From CAVSRC01 sp963750065 (GTDB lineage: Bacteria > Pseudomonadota > Alphaproteobacteria > Rhizobiales > Kaistiaceae): a DNA stretch of 64,000 nt. Below, one piece after another: positions 49,854 to 57,799 of this stretch. The notes below the pieces were generated by a model. That model made no database searches and was not told where the DNA came from. It worked only from the letters and a program-made list of their open reading frames with translations. Each line of letters opens with the position of its first letter. The stretch's first letter is position 1. The stretch is from NCBI GenBank assembly GCA_963750065.1, contig CAVVPK010000021.1, positions 45,596 to 109,595 of the forward strand, given 5' to 3'. A program made the position numbers and the translations under genes.

Positions 49854-50704
49854 GGCATGGTCTCTTCGGTGGCGCTCTGGTCGAGCGCCTCCTTCAGCAG
49901 AAGGAAATCGCGCCAGGCCAATCGCTTCTGCAACGGCTGGCGCAGCAGGTAGGCCGGGTGCAACGTCGCCATGGCGCGGATCTCACGGCTGCCGGTGTCG
50001 AAGGCGTGCCAGCGGCCGCGGAACTTGAGTATGCCCTCGCGGTTGCCCATCAGCTCGGCTGCGGCCGGCGCCCCCATGCAGATCAGGAAATCCGGGTTGC
50101 ACAATTCTATCTGGCGCTCGATGAACGGCCGGCAGGTGGCGGTCTCCTGGGGCGTCGGCGTGCGGTTTCCAGGCGGGCGCCAGGGCACGACATTGGCGAT
50201 ATAGACCGATGTGCGGTCGAGGCCGATGGCGGCCAGCATGCGGTCGAGCAGGTGACCGGAGCGGCCGACGAAGGGCAGGCCCTGGCGGTCCTCTTCGCGC
50301 CCCGGCGCCTCGCCGACGAGCATCACCCGGGCGCCGGGTCTGCCGTCGGCGAAGACGAGCTGGGTCGCCGTCTGCTTCAGCTTGCAGCCGTCGAAGCGGG
50401 CAAGCGCCGCGCGCAGTTCGTCGAGATCGCCTGCTGCGCTGGCGGCGTCGCGGGCAGCCCGGGCGGTGTCGTCGGGGGCGGCGGCGCTGGATGCGGCGAT
50501 GGTGGTGCGCGGTGCCGGCGGCGGCTCTGGGCGGCGCCTTTCGGGCAACGGCAGGGCACCGGCAAGGGGGCGCGGCGGCGGCGCAGCCACGGCCGCGGCA
50601 GGCTCGGCGAGGCGGTTGACGGGGGTTTCCGCCAGCGCCACGTCGACGCCCATCTCGGTGTACCAGGCCAGAATCTCGGCGGCGGCTTGTCGGTCGGCGG
50701 GCAT
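49850..50704 (-). CDS. Uracil-DNA glycosylase, family 4
   Basis: A 284-residue enzyme that removes uracil from DNA. The catalytic core holds VMLVGEAPGREEDRQGLPFVGRSGHLLD, NVVPWRPPGNRTPTPQE and ATLHPAYLLRQP. Cysteines in FDGCKL, ATCRPF, ELCNPD and LICMGA include the ligands for the [4Fe-4S] cluster of this family. The first 110 residues are a Pro/Ala-rich linker (PPPRPLAGALPLPERRRPEP) absent from thermophilic family members. It overlaps the RraA-like gene by four bases. Confidence 0.92.
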   Translation of the reverse strand: MPADRQAAAEILAWYTEMGVDVALAETPVNRLAEPAAAVAAPPPRPLAGALPLPERRRPEPPPAPRTTIAASSAAAPDDTARAARDAASAAGDLDELRAALARFDGCKLKQTATQLVFADGRPGARVMLVGEAPGREEDRQGLPFVGRSGHLLDRMLAAIGLDRTSVYIANVVPWRPPGNRTPTPQETATCRPFIERQIELCNPDFLICMGAPAAAELMGNREGILKFRGRWHAFDTGSREIRAMATLHPAYLLRQPLQKRLAWRDFLLLKEALDQSATEETMP

Positions 50705-50823
50705 TGTCTAGTTAAGCGTCTGTGTGTGGCGTGCTGCCGGGAAATGCGGACGCTATCCTATTTTTCCCCCGATTGTCCCGGCACGATCCGCAAGGTATCG
50801 GCTGAATGGAAGGAACAAGGGCA

Positions 50824-52212
50824 ATGAAACGCACTTCGGCGATCGTGCTGGCACTGGCGGTTGTCGGCGCTCTGCCGGCGGCAACCCTGGCGGCGGGCGC
50901 GATCAGTGGCGGCCCCGATACCGGCAGGGCCAACATGCTGATCGGCCAGGATGCGTTCGGCTCGTGGCAGGACAACAAGCCCGGCGTCTGGCGCCAGATC
51001 GGGGCCGGCGACCTGCCGCAACCTTTTTCCACCAAGTCGGCCAGCGACGCGCCTGGTCTGGTGAAGCGGCCGGCGGATGCGGTGCCCCAGGTTCCGCCCG
51101 GCTTCAAGGCCGAGCTGGTCGCCTCCGGCATGAACGGTCCGCGCAAGATGGCTCTGGCGCCGAACGGCGACGTCTTCGTCGCCGACAGCGCCGCCGATGA
51201 GATCGTCGTGCTGCGCATGGTCGACGGGCAGGCGAAGCCCAGCGCGCAATCGGTCTTCGCCAGCACCGGGCTCGACCAGCCCTACGGCATCGCCTTCTAT
51301 CCGCACGTCAATCCGCAATGGGTCTATGTCGGCAACACCGGCAGCGTCGTCCGCTTTCCCTATCATGCCGGCGACCTCAAGGCGTCGGGCCCGGCCGAGA
51401 CGGTGATCGGTGACATTCCCTCCGGCGGCCACTGGACGCGCGATATCGCGTTCTCCGAGGACGATTCGACGCTCTATGTCGCCGTCGGCTCCGGCTCGAA
51501 CATCGGCGGCGACGTGCGCGGGCTGCCCAGCGGCGGCATCGCGCAGTGGGCCAACACGCATCCGCTGGGCGAGATGTGGGGGGCGGAAGAGGGGCGTGCC
51601 GCGGTGATCTCGTTCAACCCCGATGGCTCGAACCGGCAGGTCTTCGCGACCGGCCTCAGGAACTGCTCGGGGCTCGCCATCGAGCCGGCCCTCGGCGATC
51701 CGTGGTGCGTCGTGAACGAGCGCGACGGCCTCGGCGACAATGTGCCGTTCGACTACGCCACCAGCGTGCGCGAGGGCAATTTCTACGGCTGGCCCTGGTA
51801 CTACATCGGCGCCAACCAGGATCCGCGCAAACCGCTCGCGGGCCAGCGGCCGGACCTCGCCGATCAGGTGAGCGTGCCCGACGTGCTGTTCCAGGCCCAC
51901 TCGGCGCCGCTCGGCATCGCCTTCTATCAGGGCAGCCAGTTCCCCGCCGAATACAACGGCGATGCCTTCGTCACCATGCACGGCTCGTGGAACCGGGGCC
52001 AGCGCACCGGCTACAAGGTCGTGCGGCTGAAGTTCGAGAATGGAATGCCCACCGGGGCCTACGAGGACTTCGTCACCGGCTTCGGCATCTCGGCCGATCA
52101 GGTGTGGGGCCGCCCGGTCGGCGTCGTGGTCGCCCACGACGGCTCATTGCTGGTCAGCGAAGACGGCAACGGCAGCATCTGGCGCATCTCCTACGCCAAG
52201 GCGCCGTCGTAG
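50824..52212 (+). CDS. PQQ-dependent sugar dehydrogenase-like (sorbosone dehydrogenase family) exported protein
   Basis: A 462-residue beta-propeller protein with a signal peptide (RTSAIVLALAVVGALPAATLA). PPGFKAELVASGMNGPRKMALAPNGDVFVAD, DIAFSEDDSTLYVAVGSGSN, GLRNCSGLAIEP, NERDGLGDNVPFDY and GDAFVTMHGSWNR are family landmarks of the soluble glucose/sorbosone dehydrogenase fold. No CxxCH haem site is present, so electrons would go to an outside acceptor. Binding of PQQ is inferred; no PQQ synthesis genes are visible here. Confidence 0.87.
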   Translation: MKRTSAIVLALAVVGALPAATLAAGAISGGPDTGRANMLIGQDAFGSWQDNKPGVWRQIGAGDLPQPFSTKSASDAPGLVKRPADAVPQVPPGFKAELVASGMNGPRKMALAPNGDVFVADSAADEIVVLRMVDGQAKPSAQSVFASTGLDQPYGIAFYPHVNPQWVYVGNTGSVVRFPYHAGDLKASGPAETVIGDIPSGGHWTRDIAFSEDDSTLYVAVGSGSNIGGDVRGLPSGGIAQWANTHPLGEMWGAEEGRAAVISFNPDGSNRQVFATGLRNCSGLAIEPALGDPWCVVNERDGLGDNVPFDYATSVREGNFYGWPWYYIGANQDPRKPLAGQRPDLADQVSVPDVLFQAHSAPLGIAFYQGSQFPAEYNGDAFVTMHGSWNRGQRTGYKVVRLKFENGMPTGAYEDFVTGFGISADQVWGRPVGVVVAHDGSLLVSEDGNGSIWRISYAKAPS

Positions 52213-52305
52213 AGCGCGCCGATGGGCTACCGGATCGGTTTGGCTGCCGGGGCCCGCGCGCTATATTCGCGGCGTCATATCGCAGGCGAAACGGGGCGAT
52301 CCGCG

Positions 52306-52629
52306 ATGTCTCATCTCGAAAACGACGTGCTCGCCACGGCCGAGACCTGGCGCAAGGCGGGCCGTGAGGTCGCCATCGCCACGGTGGTCGAAACCTGGGG
52401 CTCGGCGCCGCGCCCGGTGGGCAGTCATCTGGTCGTCGATGGCGACGGCAATTTCGAGGGCTCGGTGTCCGGCGGCTGCGTCGAAGGAGCGGTGGTCAGC
52501 GAGGCGATCGACGTGATCGGCGACGGTGCGGCCAGGACGCTGGAATTCGGCGTCGCCGACGAGACGGCGTGGCGGGTGGGCCTGTCGTGCGGCGGGCGCA
52601 TCCGCGTCTATGTCGAAAAGCTCACCTGA
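52306..52629 (+). CDS. XdhC/CoxI N-terminal domain protein
   Basis: A 107-residue protein holding only the XdhC_CoxI domain: ATVVETWGSAPRPVGSHLVV and the GSVSGGCVEGAVVSEA loop with the conserved Cys. In complete XdhC this is followed by a Rossmann domain; here that domain is the next gene, whose ATG overlaps this stop (TGATG). The pair helps insert the sulfurated molybdenum cofactor into xanthine dehydrogenase-type enzymes or their CO/aldehyde relatives. Confidence 0.9.
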   Translation: MSHLENDVLATAETWRKAGREVAIATVVETWGSAPRPVGSHLVVDGDGNFEGSVSGGCVEGAVVSEAIDVIGDGAARTLEFGVADETAWRVGLSCGGRIRVYVEKLT

Positions 52630-53339
52630 TGGACCTCGCGCTTCTCCAGTCCCTGAATGCCGCCCGCGCCGCGCGCGAGGCGGCGATCCTGGTCACCGAC
52701 ACGGCGAGCGGGGCGGTGCGGCTGGTGGTCGAGAAGAATGGCTATGCCGACGATCCGATGGCCGCCGAGCTGATGCTGCGCTTTCGCTCGGGCAAGTCCG
52801 GCACCGTGCTGGCGCCGGACGGCAACGCCCTGTTCCTCACCGTACATCTGCCGCCGCCGCGCCTCATCGTCATCGGCGCGGTCCACATCAGCCAGGCGCT
52901 GGCGCCGATGGCCAGGACCGCCGGCTTCGACATGACCATCGTCGATCCGCGCACCGCTTTCGCCACGCCGGAGCGCTTCCCGCATGTCGCGCTGGTCGCG
53001 GAATGGCCGGAGGTCGCGCTTCCGAGGCTCGGCCTCGATGCCTTCACGGGCCTTGCCGCGCTCACCCACGACCCCAAGATCGACGATTACGCGCTCGCCG
53101 CGGCGCTTCATGCCGGCTGTTTCTATGTCGGGGCCCTGGGTAGCCGGAAGACGCACGCGAAACGCCTCGAGCGGCTGTCGGCACTGGGCTTCGACGCGGC
53201 CACGCTCGGCCATATCCATGCGCCGATCGGCCTTGCCATCGGCGCCCAATCGCCGGCCGAAATCGCCGTCTCGATCCTGGCGGAAATCATCCTGGCGCTG
53301 CGCCATCGGGGCGTGGCCGGCAACGAGGCCGCCGCGTGA
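52629..53339 (+). CDS. XdhC C-terminal Rossmann-domain protein
   Basis: A 236-residue partner of the upstream XdhC piece. The N-terminal quarter (MAAELMLRFRSGKSGTV) is a linker-like region; the Rossmann part is PPPRLIVIGAVHISQALAPMA, VDPRTAFATPERF, FYVGALGSRKTHAKRLERL and IHAPIGLAIGAQSPAEIAVSILAE. These motifs match XdhC_C. It overlaps the MocA-like gene at its end (GTGA). Confidence 0.9.
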   Translation: MDLALLQSLNAARAAREAAILVTDTASGAVRLVVEKNGYADDPMAAELMLRFRSGKSGTVLAPDGNALFLTVHLPPPRLIVIGAVHISQALAPMARTAGFDMTIVDPRTAFATPERFPHVALVAEWPEVALPRLGLDAFTGLAALTHDPKIDDYALAAALHAGCFYVGALGSRKTHAKRLERLSALGFDAATLGHIHAPIGLAIGAQSPAEIAVSILAEIILALRHRGVAGNEAAA

Positions 53340-53950
53340 CGTCTGGCGATCGGGGCCGCCGCATCGCAGCGCTGATCCTGGCGGCCGGCGAATCGCGACG
53401 TATGGGCCGCGCGAACAAGCTTCTGGCCACCATCGGCGGCCGGCCGCTGGTGCGCATTGCGGCCGAAGCAGCACTGGCCAGCATCGCGGCGCCGGTCGTG
53501 GTCGTCACCGGCCACGAGGCGGGGGCGATCGAGGCGGCGCTTGCCGGGCTTGCCGTCGCCGTCGCGCACAATCCCGACTACCGCGCCGGGCTGTCGACGT
53601 CGCTGAGCGCCGGTCTCAAGGCACTCCCGGCCGGGCTCGACGGCGTCGTGGTGATGCTCGCCGACATGCCGGAGGTCGGTCCGGCGGTCATCGACCGGCT
53701 GATCGCCGCGTTCGATCCGCAGACCAATGCCGAGATCGTGGTGCCGATTTCAGCCGGCAGGCGGGGCAATCCGGTTCTTTGGGGCGCGCGCTTCTTCGAC
53801 CGGCTGGCGACGCTTGAGGGCGATGCCGGCGGGCGGCAGCTGATCGGGGACTGTCGCGACTCGGTGGTCGGGATCGATGTCGGCGCGGCGGTGGTCCGCG
53901 ATATCGACACCCCCGAAGGGCTGGCCGAAGCCGGGGGAATCCCGGTCTGA
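53336..53950 (+). CDS. MobA/MocA-like molybdenum cofactor nucleotidyltransferase
   Basis: A 204-residue nucleotidyltransferase. The N-terminal signature LILAAGESRRMGRANKLLATIGGRPLV, then AHNPDYRAGLSTSLSAGL and VVMLADMPEVGPAVIDRL with the metal-binding aspartate, fit MocA, which makes molybdopterin cytosine dinucleotide for xanthine dehydrogenase-type enzymes. A GTG start overlaps the previous stop. With the two XdhC pieces it forms a maturation set, but no molybdoenzyme gene is inside the window. Confidence 0.9.
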   Translation: MTSGDRGRRIAALILAAGESRRMGRANKLLATIGGRPLVRIAAEAALASIAAPVVVVTGHEAGAIEAALAGLAVAVAHNPDYRAGLSTSLSAGLKALPAGLDGVVVMLADMPEVGPAVIDRLIAAFDPQTNAEIVVPISAGRRGNPVLWGARFFDRLATLEGDAGGRQLIGDCRDSVVGIDVGAAVVRDIDTPEGLAEAGGIPV

Positions 53951-54041
53951 AACAGGCTCATCTTGGAGGTCGCCGAGCCCGCCGGAAATGCCTATTCTCT
54001 GCCCCGGCTGCCGGCCGCGGCAGAGATGCGGGAATGTGCTG

Positions 54042-54746
54042 ATGTCGATGTGGCTGTACCAATTCTTCCTTTCGCCGCAGGAAGCGGCCTGGGGCCTTGG
54101 CCTGTTCGGCATCGTCGTGGCGCTGGCCATGCCGACCGTTGCGCTGACGCGCATCGTCGCGCTCATCGCGGCGATCGTCGGCATTGCCGTCGCGGCCGCC
54201 TATGCCGGCGACCCGGTCGGCGTGTTCTGGTGGTCGGTGCTGGCCATCGTCATCGTGGTGCGCATGGCAGTCTCGCGCGGGCGCGGCTTCGGCGGCCACC
54301 TCAACGCCGAGGAGCAGCTCTTCCACCAGAAGGTGGTTCCCGGCCTCAGCCCCAGCCAGGTGCGGCAACTGCTTGCCGTCGGCCGCTGGCGCGACGTGGT
54401 GGCGGGCACGACGCTGACGCGCGGCGGGCAGGCGGTGAGCGAGCTCGCCTTCGTCACCCGCGGCCAGGTCGATGTCCTTGTCGACGGCAGGCGCGTCGGC
54501 GAATGCGGACCCGGCGAGCTGGTTGGCGAGGTCGGCATTTCCACTGGCGAACCGGCGACCGCCACGGCGATCTGCGCCACGCCGGTGCGCTATCTCGCCT
54601 TCGAGGCGAAACGGCTCTATCGCCTGCTCGACAACCATGTCCAGTTGCAGGATGCCGTCGAGCTCGCCGTCGAGCGGAGCCTGCGCGAGAAGCTCAACCG
54701 GTCGAACGTGGCTGCCGCCCATTCGGGCACCGAGCTGCAGGAATAG
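54042..54746 (+). CDS. Membrane protein with C-terminal cyclic nucleotide-binding domain (Popeye-like)
   Basis: A 234-residue protein. Three hydrophobic segments (AAWGLGLFGIVVALAMPTVAL, IVALIAAIVGIAVAAAYAG, VGVFWWSVLAIVIVVRMAV) precede a cNMP-binding-like domain with LTRGGQAVSELAFVTRGQVDV, CGPGELVGEVGISTGEPATATA and a helix VQLQDAVELAVERSLREKL. The GELVGE part of the phosphate cassette is kept, but the nearby Arg that contacts cAMP is less clear (PATATA). Layout resembles Popeye-domain proteins. Start at 54042 or 54048; a role in cAMP sensing is inferred. Confidence 0.78.
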   Translation: MSMWLYQFFLSPQEAAWGLGLFGIVVALAMPTVALTRIVALIAAIVGIAVAAAYAGDPVGVFWWSVLAIVIVVRMAVSRGRGFGGHLNAEEQLFHQKVVPGLSPSQVRQLLAVGRWRDVVAGTTLTRGGQAVSELAFVTRGQVDVLVDGRRVGECGPGELVGEVGISTGEPATATAICATPVRYLAFEAKRLYRLLDNHVQLQDAVELAVERSLREKLNRSNVAAAHSGTELQE

Positions 54747-54773
54747 GCGGTCCGGAGCCGCAAAAATAGGCTG

Positions 54774-54800
54774 TTAGCAGCCTTCCAACCTTGCTGCTAA
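54774..54800. other. 8-bp perfect inverted repeat before usg
   Basis: TTAGCAGC (54774-54781) and GCTGCTAA (54793-54800) are separated by 11 bases. It lies 27 bases after one stop and about 107 before the usg start. It could be a weak terminator, as no U-run follows, or an operator. Confidence 0.4.
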
Positions 54801-54906
54801 TCGCTTGATTCATAGGCGGTTTCTGCAATTTCCGACTTGCCAGTCGCGCCCTGTCGCGAGACCCTTGTCGTGTGCCCCGAAAGGCAAACGGCAGCGGAGA
54901 GATGCG

Positions 54907-55176
54907 ATGAACCACGGCGAGTTCCGCAAGCAGCTCATGGGTTTCGGCCTGACCACCGCCAACATCTTCTATCGCATGCCCGATCATCCGACGGTGCTGC
55001 AGACCTATGTCTGGCAGGCCTACGATCTGGCGCCGCTGTTTCCGGAGCTGCGCAAGTTCCTCGAATTCTGGAAACGCGAGCTGGAGGGCCCGCTGCATTC
55101 GGTGCAGGTCGCCCACCGGCGGCTGGTGGCGGCGCGCGAGGTGCGCACCGTTACTGCCGAGTTCCGGCTGAACTGA
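54907..55176 (+). CDS. usg: Usg family protein
   Basis: An 89-residue protein: MNHGEFRKQLMGFGLTTANIFYRMPDHPTVLQTYVWQAYDLAP..., matching Usg (COG5425) along its length. The name comes from its location upstream of trp genes in Caulobacter; no trp genes are near here. Its function is unknown, although a link to phosphoribosylanthranilate isomerase was once proposed. Start at 54907 after GGAGAGATGCG. It converges with the Anbu gene, one base apart. Confidence 0.88.
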   Translation: MNHGEFRKQLMGFGLTTANIFYRMPDHPTVLQTYVWQAYDLAPLFPELRKFLEFWKRELEGPLHSVQVAHRRLVAAREVRTVTAEFRLN

Positions 55177-55177
55177 C

Positions 55178-55918
55178 CTATTTATACGGCGGCAGGGGGA
55201 TGGCCATGTGGGCGGCGCGCAGCGCTTCCGACCAGCGTTCGCGCAGATCGTGGAAATAGGGCTCCGTCGCGTCGATGCGGTAGGTCAGGTCCGATTTCAG
55301 CCCGTCGCGCTTGACCACGACCAGGTCGATCGGCAGGCCGACGCCGAGATTGGAGCGGATGGTCGAATCCATCGAGATGAGGCCGAGCTTCAGCGCCTCT
55401 TCCAGCGAGGTCGCGTCGACAACCGAACGGTCGAGGATGGGCTTGCCGTATTTGTGCTCGCCGATCTGCAGGTAGGGCGTATCGGCCGTCGCCTCGATGA
55501 AATTGCCGGCGGCGTAGATCATGAACAGCCTGAGCCGCCCGCCCTTCACCTGGCCGCCGAGCAGCATCGACACATCGAACGAGCCGGGCATCGCCTGTTC
55601 GAGCTGCTGGCCGACGGTGCGGTGGACCTCGCGGATGGCGCGGCCGACGAACTGCGCGGCTTTGAACATGCTTGGCATGTCGGTGATGGTATGCACCGCC
55701 TGGGTATCGGGGTCCTCCATACCCTCGCTGATGAGGGTGAGGACCGACTGGCTGATCGCCAGGTTGCCGGCGGTGGCGATCGCCATGACCGCCTCGCCCG
55801 GCTTCTCGAACAGGTGCAGCTTGCGAAACGTGGCAATGTTGTCGATGCCCGCATTGGTGCGGGTATCGGCGATCATCACCAGACCTTCGCGGACAAGGAT
55901 GCCCACGCAGTAGGTCAT
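55178..55918 (-). CDS. Anbu (ancestral beta-subunit) proteasome-like peptidase
   Basis: A 246-residue N-terminal nucleophile peptidase of the proteasome/HslV fold. After loss of Met the chain starts with the catalytic Thr2 (MTYCVGILVREGLVMIADTRTNAG), followed by the conserved Asp/Lys region FRKLHLFEKPGEAVMAIATAG. Anbu particles assemble as open helical rings rather than closed proteasomes. No partner unfoldase is visible. It is the last gene of a minus-strand unit with transglutaminase, alpha-E and ATP-grasp genes, 94 bases after the first of these. Confidence 0.9.
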   Translation of the reverse strand: MTYCVGILVREGLVMIADTRTNAGIDNIATFRKLHLFEKPGEAVMAIATAGNLAISQSVLTLISEGMEDPDTQAVHTITDMPSMFKAAQFVGRAIREVHRTVGQQLEQAMPGSFDVSMLLGGQVKGGRLRLFMIYAAGNFIEATADTPYLQIGEHKYGKPILDRSVVDATSLEEALKLGLISMDSTIRSNLGVGLPIDLVVVKRDGLKSDLTYRIDATEPYFHDLRERWSEALRAAHMAIPLPPYK

Positions 55919-56012
55919 TTCCAGCCTCTGGGTTCCCCGGGGTGTTCGGCCGACTATGCTCCAAATCTCAGGCCTTTGTCATCGGGGCGTGGAGCGCGGA
56001 AACGCTGGGTTT

Positions 56013-56840
56013 TCAGCCGCTGAACGAGCGCGCATCCGGGCGGATGTCCACCTTGACCGACAGCGATTCACCGCCGCCGCCGAAGATGATGCCGCGAATC
56101 GGCGCGGCATCGAGATAATCGAGGCCGATGGCCAGCCGCACGTAGGCGTCGGTCGGGCACTGGCCGTTAGCCGGATCGAAGCCCACCCAGCCGAGGTCCT
56201 CGATCAGCACCTCCGCCCAGGCATGGCCGGCCGTCTGCTTGCCGGGATTCTCCGTGTTCAACATGTAGCCGCTGGCGTAGCGGGCGGGGATGCCGAGGTG
56301 GCGGCAGGCAGCGATGAAGACATGCGCGAAGTCCTGGCAGACGCCGTGGCCGAGCGCGAAGGCTTCGATGGCGCTGGTGCCGGTGTTGGTGGCATCCACC
56401 TCGAAGGCCATGCGCTCGCCGATCGCCTCCATGAGGGTGTGCATCAGGCCGAGCCGGTCGCTGCCGGCCTCTCCCGCGACCTCGCTGGCGAAATCGCGGA
56501 TTATCGGATCGGACGCGGTCAGCGCCGTATCGCGCAGATAGAGGATCGGCGGAAAACGCTCGACCTGACCGCTGAGCACGCCGGCGGTGTCGACGGTCTC
56601 GACGCAGCCTTCGGCGATGATGATCAGCTCCGCGATCGGCCCGTCGAGGGTGAACTCGTGCATCAGGTTGCCGAAGGCGTCGGTGGTCTGATCGAGGCGG
56701 CAGTCGCAGTCTATGTCGATGCGCCAGGTGGCGATGTATTGCCCGTTGTGACCGCGCGGCGTGAGGCGCAGTACCTCGATCGTGCGGGTTGCCGGTGTGG
56801 CGTAGCGGTAGGCGGTTTCGTGGCGGATGTTGAGGCGCAT
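56013..56840 (-). CDS. Transglutaminase-like cysteine peptidase (Anbu cluster)
   Basis: A 275-residue protein with an N-terminal beta domain (LNIRHETAYRYATPATRTIEVLRLTPRG) and a papain-like transglutaminase core. The catalytic triad is seen as Cys in LGHGVCQDFAHVF, His in TAGHAWAEVL and Asp in VGFDPANGQCP. Such proteins in these clusters are thought to cut or form isopeptide bonds on a peptide product. It starts 13 bases after the alpha-E gene. No signal peptide is visible, so it is probably cytoplasmic. Confidence 0.92.
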   Translation of the reverse strand: MRLNIRHETAYRYATPATRTIEVLRLTPRGHNGQYIATWRIDIDCDCRLDQTTDAFGNLMHEFTLDGPIAELIIIAEGCVETVDTAGVLSGQVERFPPILYLRDTALTASDPIIRDFASEVAGEAGSDRLGLMHTLMEAIGERMAFEVDATNTGTSAIEAFALGHGVCQDFAHVFIAACRHLGIPARYASGYMLNTENPGKQTAGHAWAEVLIEDLGWVGFDPANGQCPTDAYVRLAIGLDYLDAAPIRGIIFGGGGESLSVKVDIRPDARSFSG

Positions 56841-56853
56841 GGCAGGCGGGCGC

Positions 56854-57798
56854 TTAGGTCAGATATTGTTCGGTGATGGCGGCGCCGAGGCGGGCATTGT
56901 CGGCGATGAACTCGCTCAGGAACTCGTGCAGGCCGGGCCGGTTGAAGATCTCGCCGATCTGGGCGTTCTGCAGGCGCGTGCGGATCGAGCGCGCGGTGCG
57001 CTGCGCCGGTCCCTGACGGCCGTAGGCCAGCGACAGCTCGTCGAGAAAATTCGACAGATTGATGTAGCAGCTGGCCAGCGAGCGCGGCATCTGCTGGTTG
57101 AGCACCAACAGGTCGGCGATCAGCCATGGCTTGAGGCTCTCGTGATAGACCCAGCGATAGGCGGTGAGCGAGGAGACCGAACGCAGGATCGAGGCCCACT
57201 GGAAATAATCGAGGCCGCCGCCGACCCGCGCCCCTTCGGGCAGCAGCAGGTGGTACTTCACGTCGAGGATGCGGGCGGTGGAATCGGCGCGCTCGAGATA
57301 GACGCCGAGGCGCAGGAAGAAATAGGCGTCGTTGCGCAGCATGGCGCGATAGGCGGCGCCGTCGAAACGCAGGCAGGCCTCCTTCACGTTGCTGAGGAAT
57401 TCGTTCAGCGTGTCGCGGTCCATGCGGGTGCCGTCGTAGCGCTTCAGGTCCAGCCAGGCGCTGTTGATGGCCTCCCACATCTCCATGGTCAGCGCGGTGC
57501 GCTCGGCTCGCGCATTGTGGCGGGCGACCGCGATGCAGCTCTTGATGCTCGACGGGTTGTCGGCCGAGAAGGCGAGGAAGTCGATGACCGAGTCGCGATC
57601 GGTGGTTTCGTGCGTGGCCTTGTAGGCGCCGAGCGCACCGGCGGCGGCGAGCGCCGATTCCCACTCGTTGGCTTCGCCGACATAGGTGATCGGCGTGGCG
57701 GCAAGCCGGCTGGTCGCATCGATGATGCGCGCAGTATCGTCGGCGCGCTCGACGTAGCGCGCCAGCCAGAAGAGACTATCGGCGGCCCGGCTCAGCAT
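56854..57798 (-). CDS. Alpha-E domain protein (DUF403)
   Basis: A 314-residue, nearly all-helical protein: LSRAADSLFWLARYVERADDTARIIDATSRL is the hallmark N-terminus of the alpha-E family, and later LGVYLERADSTARILDVKYHLLLP repeats the YxERAD motif. It always occurs with the ATP-grasp of the next gene upstream. The charged helices may bind the growing peptide or the ATP-grasp. Only one base separates it from that gene. Confidence 0.92.
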   Translation of the reverse strand: MLSRAADSLFWLARYVERADDTARIIDATSRLAATPITYVGEANEWESALAAAGALGAYKATHETTDRDSVIDFLAFSADNPSSIKSCIAVARHNARAERTALTMEMWEAINSAWLDLKRYDGTRMDRDTLNEFLSNVKEACLRFDGAAYRAMLRNDAYFFLRLGVYLERADSTARILDVKYHLLLPEGARVGGGLDYFQWASILRSVSSLTAYRWVYHESLKPWLIADLLVLNQQMPRSLASCYINLSNFLDELSLAYGRQGPAQRTARSIRTRLQNAQIGEIFNRPGLHEFLSEFIADNARLGAAITEQYLT

Positions 57799-57799
57799 G

